From contig CM034312.1 in the NCBI GenBank assembly GCA_019925795.1, forward strand, positions 81,781,528-81,845,527: a DNA stretch of 64,000 bases, read 5' to 3'. The DNA comes from Dendrobium chrysotoxum. Taxonomy: Eukaryota > Streptophyta > Magnoliopsida > Asparagales > Orchidaceae. Both the position numbers and the translations under genes were made by a program. Positions 51,600 to 63,300 of this stretch are shown in pieces (the stretch's first letter is position 1; every line of letters begins with the position of its first letter). Below the pieces are notes generated by a model that had not been told where the DNA came from, ran no database searches, and saw only the letters and a program-made list of their open reading frames with translations.

Positions 51600-53275
51600 G
51601 GAAACCCATTCACCGTTAACGGACACGTGTTCACCGTCCCGTTTACTTCTTACCGTTACAGCCTGTCATTAACAGCCAACTAAGCAGCTTGGGCAAATCC
51701 GTCATTTTAGCCTTTTAGGCTTAGTGGGGTGGTTTGGTCGCTTCCTGAGCGGTTTACGACGAGGACGAGTTGGTGTTGGCGGGCCGACTTTTCCGACGAC
51801 TGAAGTAAGAAAACGTGCCACCATAACGGCCGCCGACTCGCCGGTGACGCGCCTCCAACGAGGCAGCCCCCACCTTGCTTAGCCGAAACTGTAGATTTTT
51901 GGTATTGGTAGCCGTCCCTGTAGCCTTTCCTGCACCCTGGGCCCACCACACATATGGATATTGGTCCAGGGGATTTTGAATAAGGAAAATAATTAATTTC
52001 AGATATTTACCAAATCTTTTATTATTATTATTATAAGTTATTGAATTTATTATAAAATTAATGTAATATAAAACTAATTAATTAATTTCTTAAAATTTCA
52101 CGTTTGAATTAGACGGCTAAGCAACCTGCTTATTAATCAGGTTGAAAAGTTCAGCTTTGACTCAAAGAGACACGAAAGGCACGATAAATAGTTGATTAGT
52201 AATTTAGTATTGGGATAAATAATAAAATTGGAGGGAATATTTTGTTTTGTAACTTTATATTAAATCTTTGATTTCGATGTAAATTATAAAAAAAATAAAA
52301 TTGCATAAGAAATATCAACAAAATTTTTTATCATAAACATTTTTTATTACAGTGTAAATTATGAAGAAAAAGTTGTCACATCATATGCTGTCATTTTATA
52401 ATAAATTAATAAGGATTCCCTGAACTTTTGGGAAAAAAATGATTTGAAATATCATGATCTAATTTTTGGTTAATAAAAATCCTAAATTCTTAAATAAATG
52501 TATTTTAAATTTTAATTATTGTTTCATATATTATATACATATTTTTGAATAAAATGCAATAAGTTTAAATTTATTATAATTTATATTTAACTAAAATATC
52601 CTGACACAACATATTTCATAATTTTTCACTCAATTAGATAAATAGAGCGAAACAATAGTCAATTAATATTTTTATCACTTATAATTTTTTTTTTTCATTT
52701 TATTTCTTATAATTCCTTCAAATCAATCAATATACTTCTTTATATAGGGCTGTCACAAGAAGCTAATAGATTCATACAGCAGAACTCAGATCAAGAAAAA
52801 TTATTATGTAAGGAGTCCGGTTGTGTTCGGAGGCCAATTCAGGCGTACCAGGTCACCCAATACATTATTTAGCGAGTCTGGATTGACCTCCAGACGAGTT
52901 TGGACTCAATGCATAATATACTCTCGCAGACCAAATAGATTCTAGCAATAAAAGCTTGGCCGTAATTATCACCTTGCCCTCCACGGGCATTTGAAAGTCG
53001 AGAAATGTGACTCATCTGAATCGATCAAATCAAACAATAGTCAAATAATATGATTTATACTTAAGTTAATATATAAATAAATATAACAATTTAAATGAAA
53101 TTTGTATTATAATTTTCTAATATAATTATCGTCATTTAATAATTAAAAAAATATTATATTTAATTGATTACCCATACATCCATTCTTGTTTTAAATTAAA
53201 TTTAATGATTAAAAAAAATATTATGATTAAATTTTAGTCAAATATATTTTAAGATATTTTGATTAAATATTTGCC
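51600..53275. other. Upstream intergenic region of the GH17 gene
   Basis: The 51640-51960 part is GC-rich and gives ORFs on the minus strand (for example 51707-51949), but none resembles a known protein; it may be promoter-proximal sequence. 51970-53275 is AT-rich with nothing recognised. Confidence 0.55.
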
Positions 53276-53560
53276 GACCTGGCAAAACCGGAGGAACTGT
53301 AGTGGGCCCCACATGCCGAATGCCAGCGCAGATCATCCAGCTTCTGTTCGTCGCCATCCGTTTTGCTTTTGCAGGCGACGGTTACTATGAGCGCTAAGCA
53401 GACTACCGCCAGCTATAAACTGGCTTTCAATGTGAGATTCTTCGAAGCTAACGGCATTAAATAATTCAGGCATTGATATAATGAAAGATTTTAAATATTG
53501 TAATACTGTATCGAAGGGCTCCAAAAAATATAAAAAACCCTGCAACTCTTTGTTTATAGG
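53276..53560. other. GC-richer island with small ORFs on both strands
   Basis: The plus strand has a 25-codon frame starting MSAKQTTASYKLAFNVRFF at 53387, soon after a TTTTGCAG acceptor-like site. The minus strand has a 70-codon frame (53545-53333). Neither is recognised. The base composition and codon pattern stand out from the surrounding AT-rich DNA, so a gene fragment is possible. Coding status is unproven. Confidence 0.25.
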
Positions 53561-53894
53561 CTACATAAAAAGCTATATAAAAAAATATATTTATTTACAT
53601 AAGATGTGTGGCCCAAAAATATATATAGCTAAGAAATATTCAATATGAATGAAAAGTTGACATGTTGATAGTCACTAATCAAATGAATTTGGAGTGATGA
53701 GAAGACTCACCGACTGACAAATGACGAGTGACCAGTGATGAAGTGCGAGTAGGTTAACTGACTGGCGAGTAGTTGTTGATGAGTGATCCTTGATTATTGG
53801 CAATGCACCTAGGCCTTCGAAGGTGAAATTATTAGGTGCGGAGTCCGGACGGCGTTCAAAGGCAAATAAAAATGCGCCACGTCATCAAAAAAAT

Positions 53895-53953
53895 GTACCG
53901 AGCTCGGTACCGATCTGTACCGAGCATAATACCACTCGGTATTCTGCTCGGTA
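53895..53953. repeat. Palindrome cluster with GTACCGAG words
   Basis: A perfect 16-bp palindrome GTACCGAGCTCGGTAC (53895-53910) is followed by CTGTACCGAGC, CACTCGGTATTC and CTGCTCGGTAC. The words can pair with each other in several ways. No mobile-element end was found here. Confidence 0.7.
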
Positions 53954-54369
53954 CTAAACGGAACCGGACGGGAGAACCATCCAGTGTCCGCACAGAATAA
54001 TCGCTCCCTTCGAAGAGGGCACCTTTAGCCTAAAATAAGGCAATAAAAATTGGGGAAGGGATATAAATCTACTTAAAATACTTAGTAAAATCAGATATTT
54101 AAACTCAACCCAATGACATCTCACATACATCAAACATGACTTCGAATGTGAGGTGTCATTTTAATGCATCAATAAACAATCAAGCAATCATAAAGATGCA
54201 TAATATTAATATTTTATCATTATTTGAAGGTCTTGATTAAAATTAGTAAGGAGCCATTAACATTTTCTCTTCTTAAGAGGGTAAAATGGTCATCCCAAAG
54301 ATTATTCTTATGACTTCTCACAAGGCAAGTAGCTCTATGGGTTGAGGTCTGCTTAGGTGAGTACCTCGC
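53954..54369. other. Intergenic sequence, nothing recognised
   Basis: Unassigned AT-rich sequence up to the first palindromic MITE. Confidence 0.5.
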
Positions 54370-54372
54370 TTA

Positions 54373-54492
54373 GGCTTCATTTGGGACGGCTTTCTTATTG
54401 CTTCTAAAAGCAGCTTTCTAGTGCAAAAAATTTAATTTTTGTATTTAAAAACTGCTTTAAGAAGCAGTAAGAAAGCCGTCCCAAACAGAGCC
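54373..54492. mobile_element. Palindromic MITE, copy 1
   Basis: 120 bp, GGCTTCATTTGGGACGGCTT to AAGCCGTCCCAAACAGAGCC, nearly a full-length palindrome. TTA lies at both edges (54370-54372 and 54493-54495), so PIF/Harbinger type is likely. It is the best-preserved copy of a family seen seven times in this window. Confidence 0.85.
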
Positions 54493-54495
54493 TTA

Positions 54496-55217
54496 GTCAA
54501 ACATATATGGGGTGGTTTTTCACTATTTTTACTAATTTCTTATGTTTAAACATATAGTTCTGATTAATGACATAATAAATTACAAAAAACTTACACAAAA
54601 TATAAAAAATTATCACTAATAAATTATAAATTATCGCTTTAATTAAGAAGTAATTAGATAATTTCTAACATGTCTACAGATCCATACAGAAAGGGAAGGC
54701 TTTAGGCAATTCAAAGGTGAATGGAGGAGAAAAAGAGAGAGAGCCAAATCTTCAGATGATGTGTATGATTATGACATTTAAATAAATTTGTTGTTAATCA
54801 ATGAAAAGAAGATCTAAAAGTAAAACATTAAGAAAGTTCATTAAAGAAATAAAGGCATTCAAAGTTTCTGCCTTATCTGATTCTGTTGCCATTAAAAGAA
54901 ACAGCTTGTTGTTTGTCATCTTACAGGCAAATGTTTCCAATTATTGTTGGGTCAATAGCAGTCCAATTCTAGCTGAGTTTTCATTTAGGATATGTTTAGG
55001 ATGACTATAATTTTTTATAAAGTTATTTGTGAGAAAAATGATTTAACTATTGTTGTTGCAAAAAAAAGTTTTCTGCCACAAATTTTTTTTTAAAAACAAT
55101 GAGAAAGCAATAAGAACCAGCAGACAAATTACAGAAAAAACTGGTATTACCGGCGGATTTTTCGGCGGTATTATGTCTGCCGGTAGTAGCGGCAGTGTAA
55201 CTGGCGGATATTCCGTT
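54496..55217. other. Intergenic sequence between MITE copy 1 and a hairpin
   Basis: AT-rich; the part from 55140 is rich in CCGGCGG/GGCGGTA words leading into the hairpin. The ORF at 54801-55004 has no family signal. Confidence 0.5.
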
Positions 55218-55244
55218 GGGCCTGATGGATATTCCGTCAGGCCC
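55218..55244. other. Hairpin GGGCCTGA...TCAGGCCC
   Basis: An 8-bp perfect stem with an 11-base loop containing GGATATTCC, a word that also occurs just upstream (55206-55214). It sits in a GC-rich patch in AT-rich DNA. No transposon end could be tied to it. Confidence 0.6.
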
Positions 55245-55540
55245 GGCAGATTGTCTCAAAATATTTGAATATGCTTTGAGATGAGAATAATATATAAATA
55301 ATTAATATAACACTAATTTCAAAGCGAATCAAGCACTTTCAGACCCATCTTGATCACTTTTTGATCATGATATCCTAATGCCTTTTTTTCTTTTAAAATT
55401 TGGCTCATTGTCGAGACTACTTTCGAGCGTAGAGAGCTCCATTCGTGCCGAAGAATTCTTTTTGTTCATATTATTTTGCTTTAAACTTCGAGCTAAGTCG
55501 ACCAGGGTTAAAAAGTGATTTTTTAAATTTAAATTGAATT

Positions 55541-55662
55541 TTTTTTGGGGACATTTAGGCCAATTAAGGCAGACTCACACACACAACGCATACACAAAGA
55601 CTGGAACTTAAGACCTCTTAATTGGTAGCCTAAGCTCCCAACCAACAGACCAAGATGAGCTG
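55541..55662 (-). mobile_element. tRNA-derived SINE, copy 2
   Basis: It is the closest relative of copy 1. On the minus strand: TTGGTCTGTTGGTTGGGAGC, CTACCAATTAAGAGGTCTTA and a poly-A tail after GGCCTAAATGTCCCC. TTTAAATT flanks both sides (55528-55535 and 55665-55672). Confidence 0.75.
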
Positions 55663-56261
55663 TGTTTAAATTAATTTTTATCCCTAAATGTTTACCGGAT
55701 CTAATAAAAAAGTTGGTTAATGACTAAATTTATCTTGAATTAAGCTAATTACATCATATTTGCCGGTCTATGTACTTCTTAAGAAAAATCTTAATTTGCT
55801 ATCATATAATATGACAACAGTCATTGTTAACTTGTTAATAACTTGATTAACATGCTAATGATGATGTTAACAATAAAGGATTGACTATTAATATAAATAT
55901 ATAAACTTATTATCACGTTGAGAGCTTTATTTACACACTTCAAGCACATCAATTTTTTTTAATAGGAGATGAGTTGGGCATTACAAAATTATTCTATTTT
56001 ATCATACAAAATTTTAATAAAAATTATTTTATTCTCAATAGAAATAGTTAGATCATTAGTATGATACATCAACAATTTATAATATGAAAGTATGCATTGT
56101 CATACATATTAATGACATAACACACATACCATACATGTGAGGCTTATAATTTGAGTGTTGGATTTAAAAATAATAAGACAATAAATGGTAGGTAACAAAG
56201 GATTAATTGAAAATTTTTAAAAAAATTAAATTTGAAATAAATAACTAAAATTTACTTTAAT
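55663..56261. other. AT-rich intergenic sequence
   Basis: Nothing recognised between SINE copy 2 and the next hAT-type MITE. Confidence 0.5.
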
Positions 56262-56546
56262 TATGGGTGTTAACACGTGTTAATAGGTCTGATTTGGGTC
56301 CAATCATAAATTGACTCGATTTAAATCCGATTGACGCAAACCCAACTCATTTAATATCATGTCAAATTGACACTTATATGATCCGAACCTAATCTGATAA
56401 CCTATTTTGATTAAAAAAATTTATATCTTGTCAACTATAAAGTTTAAATTAATTGATCGAAAATAAAAAGAGCATAGAACAATATGCCGAAATTTTCAGA
56501 TCAGGTTTAAGCCGTGTTGCTAGGTCGAGTCATTTATTAACACCCA
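56262..56546. mobile_element. hAT-type MITE, copy 2 (TATGGGTGTTAA)
   Basis: Perfect 12-bp ends TATGGGTGTTAA and TTAACACCCATA. The interior has GGTCTGATTTGGGTCC-like words of the same family as 31062-31482. Flanks no longer match, so the copy is older or the target duplication has decayed. Confidence 0.65.
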
Positions 56547-57215
56547 TAATACTCATAACTTGGATAACTATTTAATATTTTTACTTAAATTGCCTATTTT
56601 AATATCTATTTTTTTGCTTCTTTTATAAAATAACAAAATAATTATATGAATTAAATTTATATATTATAATTTTATGTCCAATCTATATTCATCTTCAATA
56701 TTTTTAAATAAATAATTATATCTTATTTTAATCTGTATCATATCATATTCATCAAATTATCTATAGAATCAACTGCTTTGACTTGGATTAGGTGAATTAG
56801 AGGTAAATAAAAATTTAAAAAATAAAAGAAATCTAATAATAACATCACCATTATCATTCAATCACATTAGCTCTTCAATGGGTAGTTGTGAGATTTGAAC
56901 CTCAAAAAAAAAAAAAAAAAAAAATTCTGTTATCTTATAGAGAGGAAAATATGAAGGAATATAAAGATTTTTATTATGAAAAATCACTTTATTTTCTAGA
57001 ATCTTATCTTTACTTTATCCCTGCAACCTTTTCCTACAAGCTTTAACTATTGGTAGCAATAACTCTAAAAAGGAGCATTGCACATCCCAAAAGCTTGTTC
57101 CAAATTCATAAATAGATGATGTGCTAGATTTCTTTATCATAGAAAGATCAATACCAAGAAACTTCATCTTATATATGTCGTCCCGAGATCAAAGGGGACT
57201 TTCTACTTAGACTTA
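56547..57215. other. Intergenic sequence with poly-A run
   Basis: A run of 21 A lies at 56904-56924. Otherwise nothing was recognised. Confidence 0.5.
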
Positions 57216-57530
57216 GGTTTCATTTGAGACGATTTTTTTATTACTTCCTAAAACAACTTTATAAAAGTAAAAAGCCATCCCAAACAAAGGCTTCATTTTG
57301 GACGACTTTCTTACTGCATCTTAAAATAGCTTTCTAGTACAAAAATTTTAATTTTTGTACTAAAAAAATTGATTTAAAAAGCAGTAAAAAAGTCATCCCA
57401 AACAAACCCTGAGGTTTCGTTTGAGACAGTTTTCTTACTACTTTTTAAAACAACTTTCTAATACAAAAATTTTTTGAACTAAAAAATTTTGGATTAATAA
57501 GTTGCTTTAGAAAGAGTAAGAATGTTTTAA
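57216..57530. mobile_element. Cluster of three palindromic MITE copies (2-4)
   Basis: Copy 2 (about 57216-57288) is shortened; copy 3 (57289-57409) runs GGCTTCATTTTGGACGAC to GTCATCCCAAACAAACCC; copy 4 (about 57412-57530) is diverged at its right end. They lie head to tail with almost no spacer, suggesting insertion next to one another or tandem duplication. Confidence 0.75.
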
Positions 57531-58439
57531 AAAACAATAAAAAAATTTCTTTTTATATTAGAAAATTGTTTTATATTTCAAAGATAGTTTTTTTTTTATT
57601 TTTTTAGAAATATACTTAAAAAATAAAGCTCGAGTCGTAGGTCAAAAAATCAGCTCGAGAGTTGAGCTTGTGGAACGAGCTCAAGCTCGGCTCATCCTTT
57701 AATTCAAAGCTTGACTCGAGCTTAATATAATTAGATGTGATTCGCGAACAAATCTTAATTCAACACAAATTATTAAAAATGCATCACATAAAATACATTG
57801 AATCTATTGCTTGACTCAAAGCATAAGTTGTTCTTTAGTCACTTTAGCAAAACTGATCAGATTTAATAATTTGGAATTTGTTCATAATAAATCTTTTTTT
57901 AAAGCTTGAAACACCCTCATATTTTGGAGAGAATCCTTTTCTTAGAGAAAATAATGAATTATTTACTTAATTGCCACAAGTGTATAACAATACTTAACAT
58001 TGTAATCAACTAAAATAATATGAATGTTTGACAGCTTCTTAATATTATATCTCTTTGTAGTTCTATCATCATTTCTATCAGTCATGACTTCAGTTATTAT
58101 TTTTATTATAAATATTACAAAATAATAATTTAAAACATAAAATAAAGATAATTATCTAAAATGAAAAAAAAAAAGAATATAACTAATTTTAATTTTTTTT
58201 TTATTTACTTAGAGATAAAAGGAATACAACAATTACTTGACCAATTATATATTGCAATCATATCAAAATAAACCTAAGAATTCACATATTGCACTCAATC
58301 TTCGAAAAGCGATTGAATTATTTTTATACACAATATACGCAATCCAATAGAGTGAATTACAAGAAAACATTTGCCCTAATTGTAAAAAATGAATACAATT
58401 CACATCCTGATCTCATTGGATGCCAACCTTCGATGATTC
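57531..58439. other. AT-rich intergenic sequence
   Basis: It includes a GAGCTCAAGCTCGG-type phrase at about 57625-57730, the same common plant motif as near 39430. The left part of the copia relic may start here but was not recognised. Confidence 0.5.
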
Positions 58440-59179
58440 GATACAATAATATGATGCAAGGAAAAAAAAGTTTTTATTGAGTTCTATCAAGATCGAAAGT
58501 GTGAGAACTAAGAAAGTACTATATGGGTTGAAATGATCTCCATAGATATAATTTGAAAATTCATAGAAGTTATGTGTGGAATGAGATATAAATAAAGTCA
58601 ATGAGACCGTATGTTTTTTTATAAAACACGCTAATGAATGAAGAATGACGGTTCTTATTATATATATTGATGATATAATTGTTACAAATAAAAATAACGA
58701 AGAAAACGAAACTCATTGTAGAATTCGAGATTAAAGAACTCGGCAAGGTTAAGTACTTCCTTGGCATAAAAGTAGCTCAATCATAAAAGAAAACATTTAT
58801 CCAAAACTATGTAAATTAGACACATATGAAGAAGGAATAGAAGTCAACAAAGGATGATATTAATGGTTAGTACAAAAGCTAATATAACTATCACATATTC
58901 GTCCTAATATTGTTTTTGCAGTAAGTCTCATCGGTCAATTTAGACGCAAAATCAAATAAGTAGCACATTTTGGCTACTTATAGAGTTCTCAAGTATTTAA
59001 AATCCAATCTTAAAGAAGGAAATCTTAAAAAAACATACATTAGATCTAAGACGAAAAGGCTATATTGATGCTTACTATATAAGATCACTAGTGTGTAGAA
59101 GATCAACTTCATGATGGCAAACATTATTCAGATGAAATCATATAGCATAGAGAAGAAATAACTTACATTTTCAAGATTA

Positions 59180-59300
59180 AGGTTTTGTTTGGGACGGCTT
59201 TATTACTGCTTCTTAAAGCCGCTTTTCAGTACAAAATTTAAAATTTTTGTACTAAAAAGCTGTTTTAAGAAGCAGTAGGAAAGCCGTACCAAACGAAACA
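59180..59300. mobile_element. Palindromic MITE, copy 5 (in the copia relic)
   Basis: GGTTTTGTTTGGGACGGCTT to AAAGCCGTACCAAACGAAAC, flanked by TTA and TAA. It interrupts copia sequence between the reverse transcriptase and the SAEFEL region. Confidence 0.82.
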
Positions 59301-59380
59301 TAAGTGCAGAATTTGAGTTGAGAGCAATTGCCCAAATAATTTGTGTGGTTAAAATTTATACTTCTAAGATCTCAAGATTA

Positions 59381-59511
59381 AGGCTTCGTTTGGGACAACT
59401 TTGTCATCGCTTTCTAAAGTAGCTTTTTAATACAAAAAATTCTTAAACTAAAAATTTTTGTACTAAAAAGTTGCTTTAGAAAGCCGTAAGAAAGCTGTCC
59501 CAAATAAAGCC
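59381..59511. mobile_element. Palindromic MITE, copy 6 (in the copia relic)
   Basis: AGGCTTCGTTTGGGACAACT to AAGCTGTCCCAAATAAAGCC, flanked by TTA at 59378-59380 and TAA at 59512-59514. It cuts the copia RNase H between the SAEFEL and ISIAHK phrases. Confidence 0.82.
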
Positions 59512-59893
59512 TAAATGGAAAAGACTTTTAAGAATACATTATGTAACAAATTTACCATTAGCATTGCTCACAAGCTAAAATCTAAAGATACGACAATAGC
59601 ATATAACCATCAACTAGATGAAACAAGTATAAAATTCGGTATTTTTGTACATGTCTTCTTTATGTTTTCTATCTTCTCTATCCCCATTATTTGAATAAGA
59701 TTTCACCTATTGCCCAATAAATCTAGCAACTGAGGTTGCACAGAAAGATAAGATGGTTCTGAGAACATCAACTTACACTAACGTTTTAGGCAACGATTAT
59801 GATCATTCCAGATGGTTGGAGGATGCTAAACAACAAAGATAGATGACTCATGGAATAAGATATATTAACAATATTTTCCATCATCCGCACTAT

Positions 59894-60020
59894 GGCTCCA
59901 TTTGGGACAGTTTTTGTATCGCTTTAGAAAACAGTTTTTAATACAAAATTTTTTTGAAAAAAAAAAATTGTACTAAAAAGCTGCTTTAGAAAGCAATAAG
60001 AAAGCTGTTCCAAACGAAAC
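59894..60020. mobile_element. Palindromic MITE, copy 7
   Basis: TGGCTCCATTTGGGACAGTT to AAGCTGTTCCAAACGAAACC, with CTA-like triplets at the edges. The orientation cannot be told because the element is palindromic. Confidence 0.75.
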
Positions 60021-60318
60021 CTATATCAAGTAGGCACAAGGATTCACCAAAACTGCAGTGCTCAAAGATTGCTAAACTATTTCCTATCAAATCTGTATAC
60101 TTGTTTCTAGCGAGCATTCACATCAGCATGTGGAGCTATTTAAGAACTCAACAAAATGTTTATATAGAAGCTTTTTTTATTCAAAATAAAAGATCAACCT
60201 AAGTGCACATTTCTTATGCTCCTTAAGGAAGTCATAAACATGTATATACAATGCCTTGGACTTGGACAGCAAAAAGCTATGCCAAATCGCAGTTTCCAAT
60301 TCAAACTAATCTTTGTGA

Positions 60319-60670
60319 TAGGTGTGGCGGGCTAGATTCGGGTCTAACTTGAAGTTTTGTTGACCTGAATATGCTTGATCTGAACACGACCTATTTATCA
60401 TATGGTTCTAAATGTTTGACCCGAACCCACCTTAATTCGAGCCCGCCTAACCCGACTCCTACGCATTTAACTCAAACCTGAATGATAATCGAGTCAATTT
60501 TATGTCAATTTTATATTTTTGGGTCAACCCAAACTCGACCAAAAAGCTAATCGGATAAAAATTTTAGACCTTAACCCTACCCAAATAATAATCTAGTCGC
60601 AACTCAAATTCGAACTTTCCAAGCCAAGTCCAGGTCAAATTGTCAGATCAGATTACTTATCAACACCCTA
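60319..60670. mobile_element. hAT-type MITE, copy 3, with exact 8-bp target duplication
   Basis: It starts TAGGTGTGGCGGGC and ends ATCAACACCCTA. CTTTGTGA is present exactly on both sides (60311-60318 and 60671-60678), the 8-bp duplication of hAT transposons. The interior GGGTCTAAC and GACCTGAAT words match the copies at 31062 and 56262. The exact duplication suggests this is the youngest of the three. Confidence 0.85.
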
Positions 60671-61241
60671 CTTTGTGAAAATAAAAGATATCAAACTTCC
60701 CGATGCCAAACAAAAAAAAATTGTCCGGATTGAAAATAAAAGGTCATCCTAAAGTTGCACATGCAAATCCAATCAAAAGAACACAAGTGGATTCAATTAT
60801 GATAAGACAAATGATAAGCCTTCAGCGCAACCACCATGAAAACATAATTTACATCGCTACTTTGCACTTTGTAACAAGGCTCAGCTTTAGAAATCATCCT
60901 TACGGTATGACAAGGCATTAAACATTATAAGCACTATAAAATTCCACAAAATGGTGAGAAAATATCAACATTATGGTCTTCATGGGGGAATTGATCTTTT
61001 ATAGTGCGCAAATAGTCCAAATATGATAATTTGGAGAGACGTTAAGTAAAAGAAAGCATTCCATTGCTAATGTTACATGAAACAACAAAGTTAAAGCTAG
61101 TTCAGAGGTCCCACATCAAATCCTGAAAAGTGAATTAACGCTTTTCTTTGTTCTAAAATTCGTATCCTCCCACCCTGGTGTCACTTCTCGAACCTTCTTT
61201 TCAGCTTTAACTTCATCCTCATCCAAAGTCTAACAAGGAAT
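60671..61241. other. Intergenic sequence, nothing recognised
   Basis: The ORF at 60703-60921 has no family signature and overlaps the MITE target duplication region only by chance. Confidence 0.5.
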
Positions 61242-61357
61242 GCAACTCACATTGGTCTATTAATTGGGAGCTTTGACTACCAACCAAGAGGTCTTAGATT
61301 CGAGTCTTACGTATGCGATGTGAGTGTGAGTTTGTCTTAATTAGCCAAAATTTCCTT
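61242..61357 (+). mobile_element. tRNA-derived SINE, copy 3 (plus strand)
   Basis: CATTGGTCTATTAATTGGGA, ACCAAGAGGTCTTAGATTCG (box-B-like GATTCGAGTC), ATGCGATGTGAGTGTGAG, then a TTAGCC-type 3' end and an A-run at 61350-61357. It is more diverged than the other two, but its box B is best kept. Confidence 0.7.
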
Positions 61358-61439
61358 AAAAAAATCCCAAAAGGAAGCCACTTTCATCCAATAAAAAAAT
61401 CAATAACAAAATTTAAATAAAATATGATGATTTAAATGA

Positions 61440-61950
61440 TTTAAAACTACATTTCTACATTTGATGGGATTTATAATCCTGAGGAAATTCAGTGTGAGTA
61501 AATGACTCGAAAGATTTTAGAATATTATAATTTATTTATTGAAAAACTAGTCAAAATTGACGAAACAAAGGCATGCTCAATGATTTGTTATTAAGTATTT
61601 CGAGTAAAATAAAATAAACATGGGTTGATAAAAAAACATATTTTTAGATAGAAGTATCTACCATTTGGTAAATATCGAATAAATAGCATAATCAATTTTG
61701 AAATTGTAAATAAAAAATTTTAGAGTGGTTGAATATCACGTAATATTTGCATAGTTACACTTGATTTATCTTTAGACTATTTCATTACCACTACTTGCAT
61801 TTTTAAAAGTCTTAAAGAGAAAGTTAAGAACATATAATTCATCGAAAGCACACATGAGGCCTTATATAAATCTATAAGTATTAAGGTATGTCATGTGCAT
61901 TCTATTTAGGTTGTTGCACCTATTATGCCAATTCCTAAGGAAAAACTCAA
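61440..61950 (+). pseudogene. Possible gypsy gag relic
   Basis: One frame with stops reads TFDGIYNPEEIQCE, then ILEYYNLF and KLVKIDETKACSMI. This is similar in layout to the gag phrase FDGxxxPEEFxxW followed by YYNL and the charged helix. Similarity is weak and may be chance. Confidence 0.3.
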
Positions 61951-63300
61951 TAACAACTCATCTAAAGCCTATGAAAAATGCACTAACACAAAAATTAAAT
62001 ACGATTAAATGTTGATCAAATTGAAGAAACTATAATTTATGAATATTCTATTGAGGATGTATTGATGCAAAATACATTTTCTGGTCACAAACTAAATTTA
62101 TATTTGATGTTAATGAATCTACTCTGCATCTACATTAATGTTCACAAATTTATTTTATGTAAACTCTTAATAGTAAATGTTTTAAAATAAAATTGAAATA
62201 TTAAACTACATCCATTTGGTCAAATACTAAAATGAGTAACTAATCACTACTAATTTTTTAAGTCATTTAGATTAGTTTTATTTAAAGAGGTTGTCCATGC
62301 ATATAGGCATATATCAAAATTATTTGGCATTTGGTACTAATTTTATTAACATTTTATTTTCTAGGAATTAGTTATAGGTCATTATTAGTATTCCTTAAGA
62401 CACATATTAGTATTTTAACATTTTATTACTTGGTTCATATTGCTTGCATGATTGTCATAGAAAAATAAATATTAATTATCATAATTATTAAGTTTTTTTA
62501 CTGATGTAAGCAAGAATATGTAATTTAAACATATTGATCAAGTCATTATGCATTTAAATTCAAAAAGGTTTTCATCATAAACATTTAAGAAATCAAATGT
62601 GAGAAATACATAATCATTTAAAACTATAGATTATATAAAAACCAACACCTACAAATTAGATATTCATGAAATTTTAGATATTAATCTAGTTTTCAATGTG
62701 CTAGATTTGACCTTATTTCATATATCTGTTATCAAATCCATAAATTTTGCTATCTTTCCATCTCCTTCTCAACTTGCATCTAATTCTCTATTAAATAATT
62801 CCAGACAGCTAGTTCCTAAAACGATTCAAGATGATAAGATTATGTCTATTGCTATTACTAGATTATAAAGACACCTTGCATAATGGTGAGATAGACCTGC
62901 TTATAATAACTCATGAATTACTTCACAGTCAGCACAAAATTTATGTCCCAATTTGCTTGATAAGTATCAAATGTCATTGGAGCTAAATCTTTCCAAGCCT
63001 AGCAAATTTATGGGAGATTGTACCCTTCTATTTTATCAGTTGTGTTGCCGCTTGAAAGGAATTATTTGTGAGGCCCTAGTATTAGGTTGCTACTTAATTT
63101 TTCTCTATTATTTATTCACTACACTTGTGTGCGATGTTACGCCGCTAATTGGGGATTGCTCTATTGCCTCTACTTGTAGGAAAACTGTTTTAGGGGACTA
63201 TCATTGTTGTTAATTGGGCATTACAATTTCTTTAGTTGCGTGATTTGCAACTAGGTATTCCTTACCTATAATTTCTTCAAACAAAGTAGATTGTGCCTAA
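61951..63300. other. AT-rich sequence, nothing recognised
   Basis: The 86-codon frame at 62953-63213 has no family signature. No transposon ends were placed. Confidence 0.5.

Larger units (their letters stand above)
58440..59640 (+). pseudogene. Decayed Ty1/copia RT and RNase H, cut by two MITEs
   Basis: Plus-strand translation with many stops gives copia landmarks in order: YGLN (for YGLKQ), FFIKHANE, TVLIIYIDDIIVTNKNNEE (catalytic YIDD box), a shifted GKVKYFLGIKVA region, KLI-LSHIRPNIVFAVS, VFKIQS, then the RNase H phrases SAEFELRAIAQIICVV and ISIAHKLKSKDTT. The last two are separated by palindromic MITE copies at 59180-59300 and 59381-59511, so both MITEs inserted after this copia element. 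Confidence 0.82.

Noticed and set aside
51707..51949. 80-codon minus-strand ORF upstream of the GH17 promoter
   Set aside because: No recognisable domain; GC-rich low-complexity composition probably keeps the frame open.
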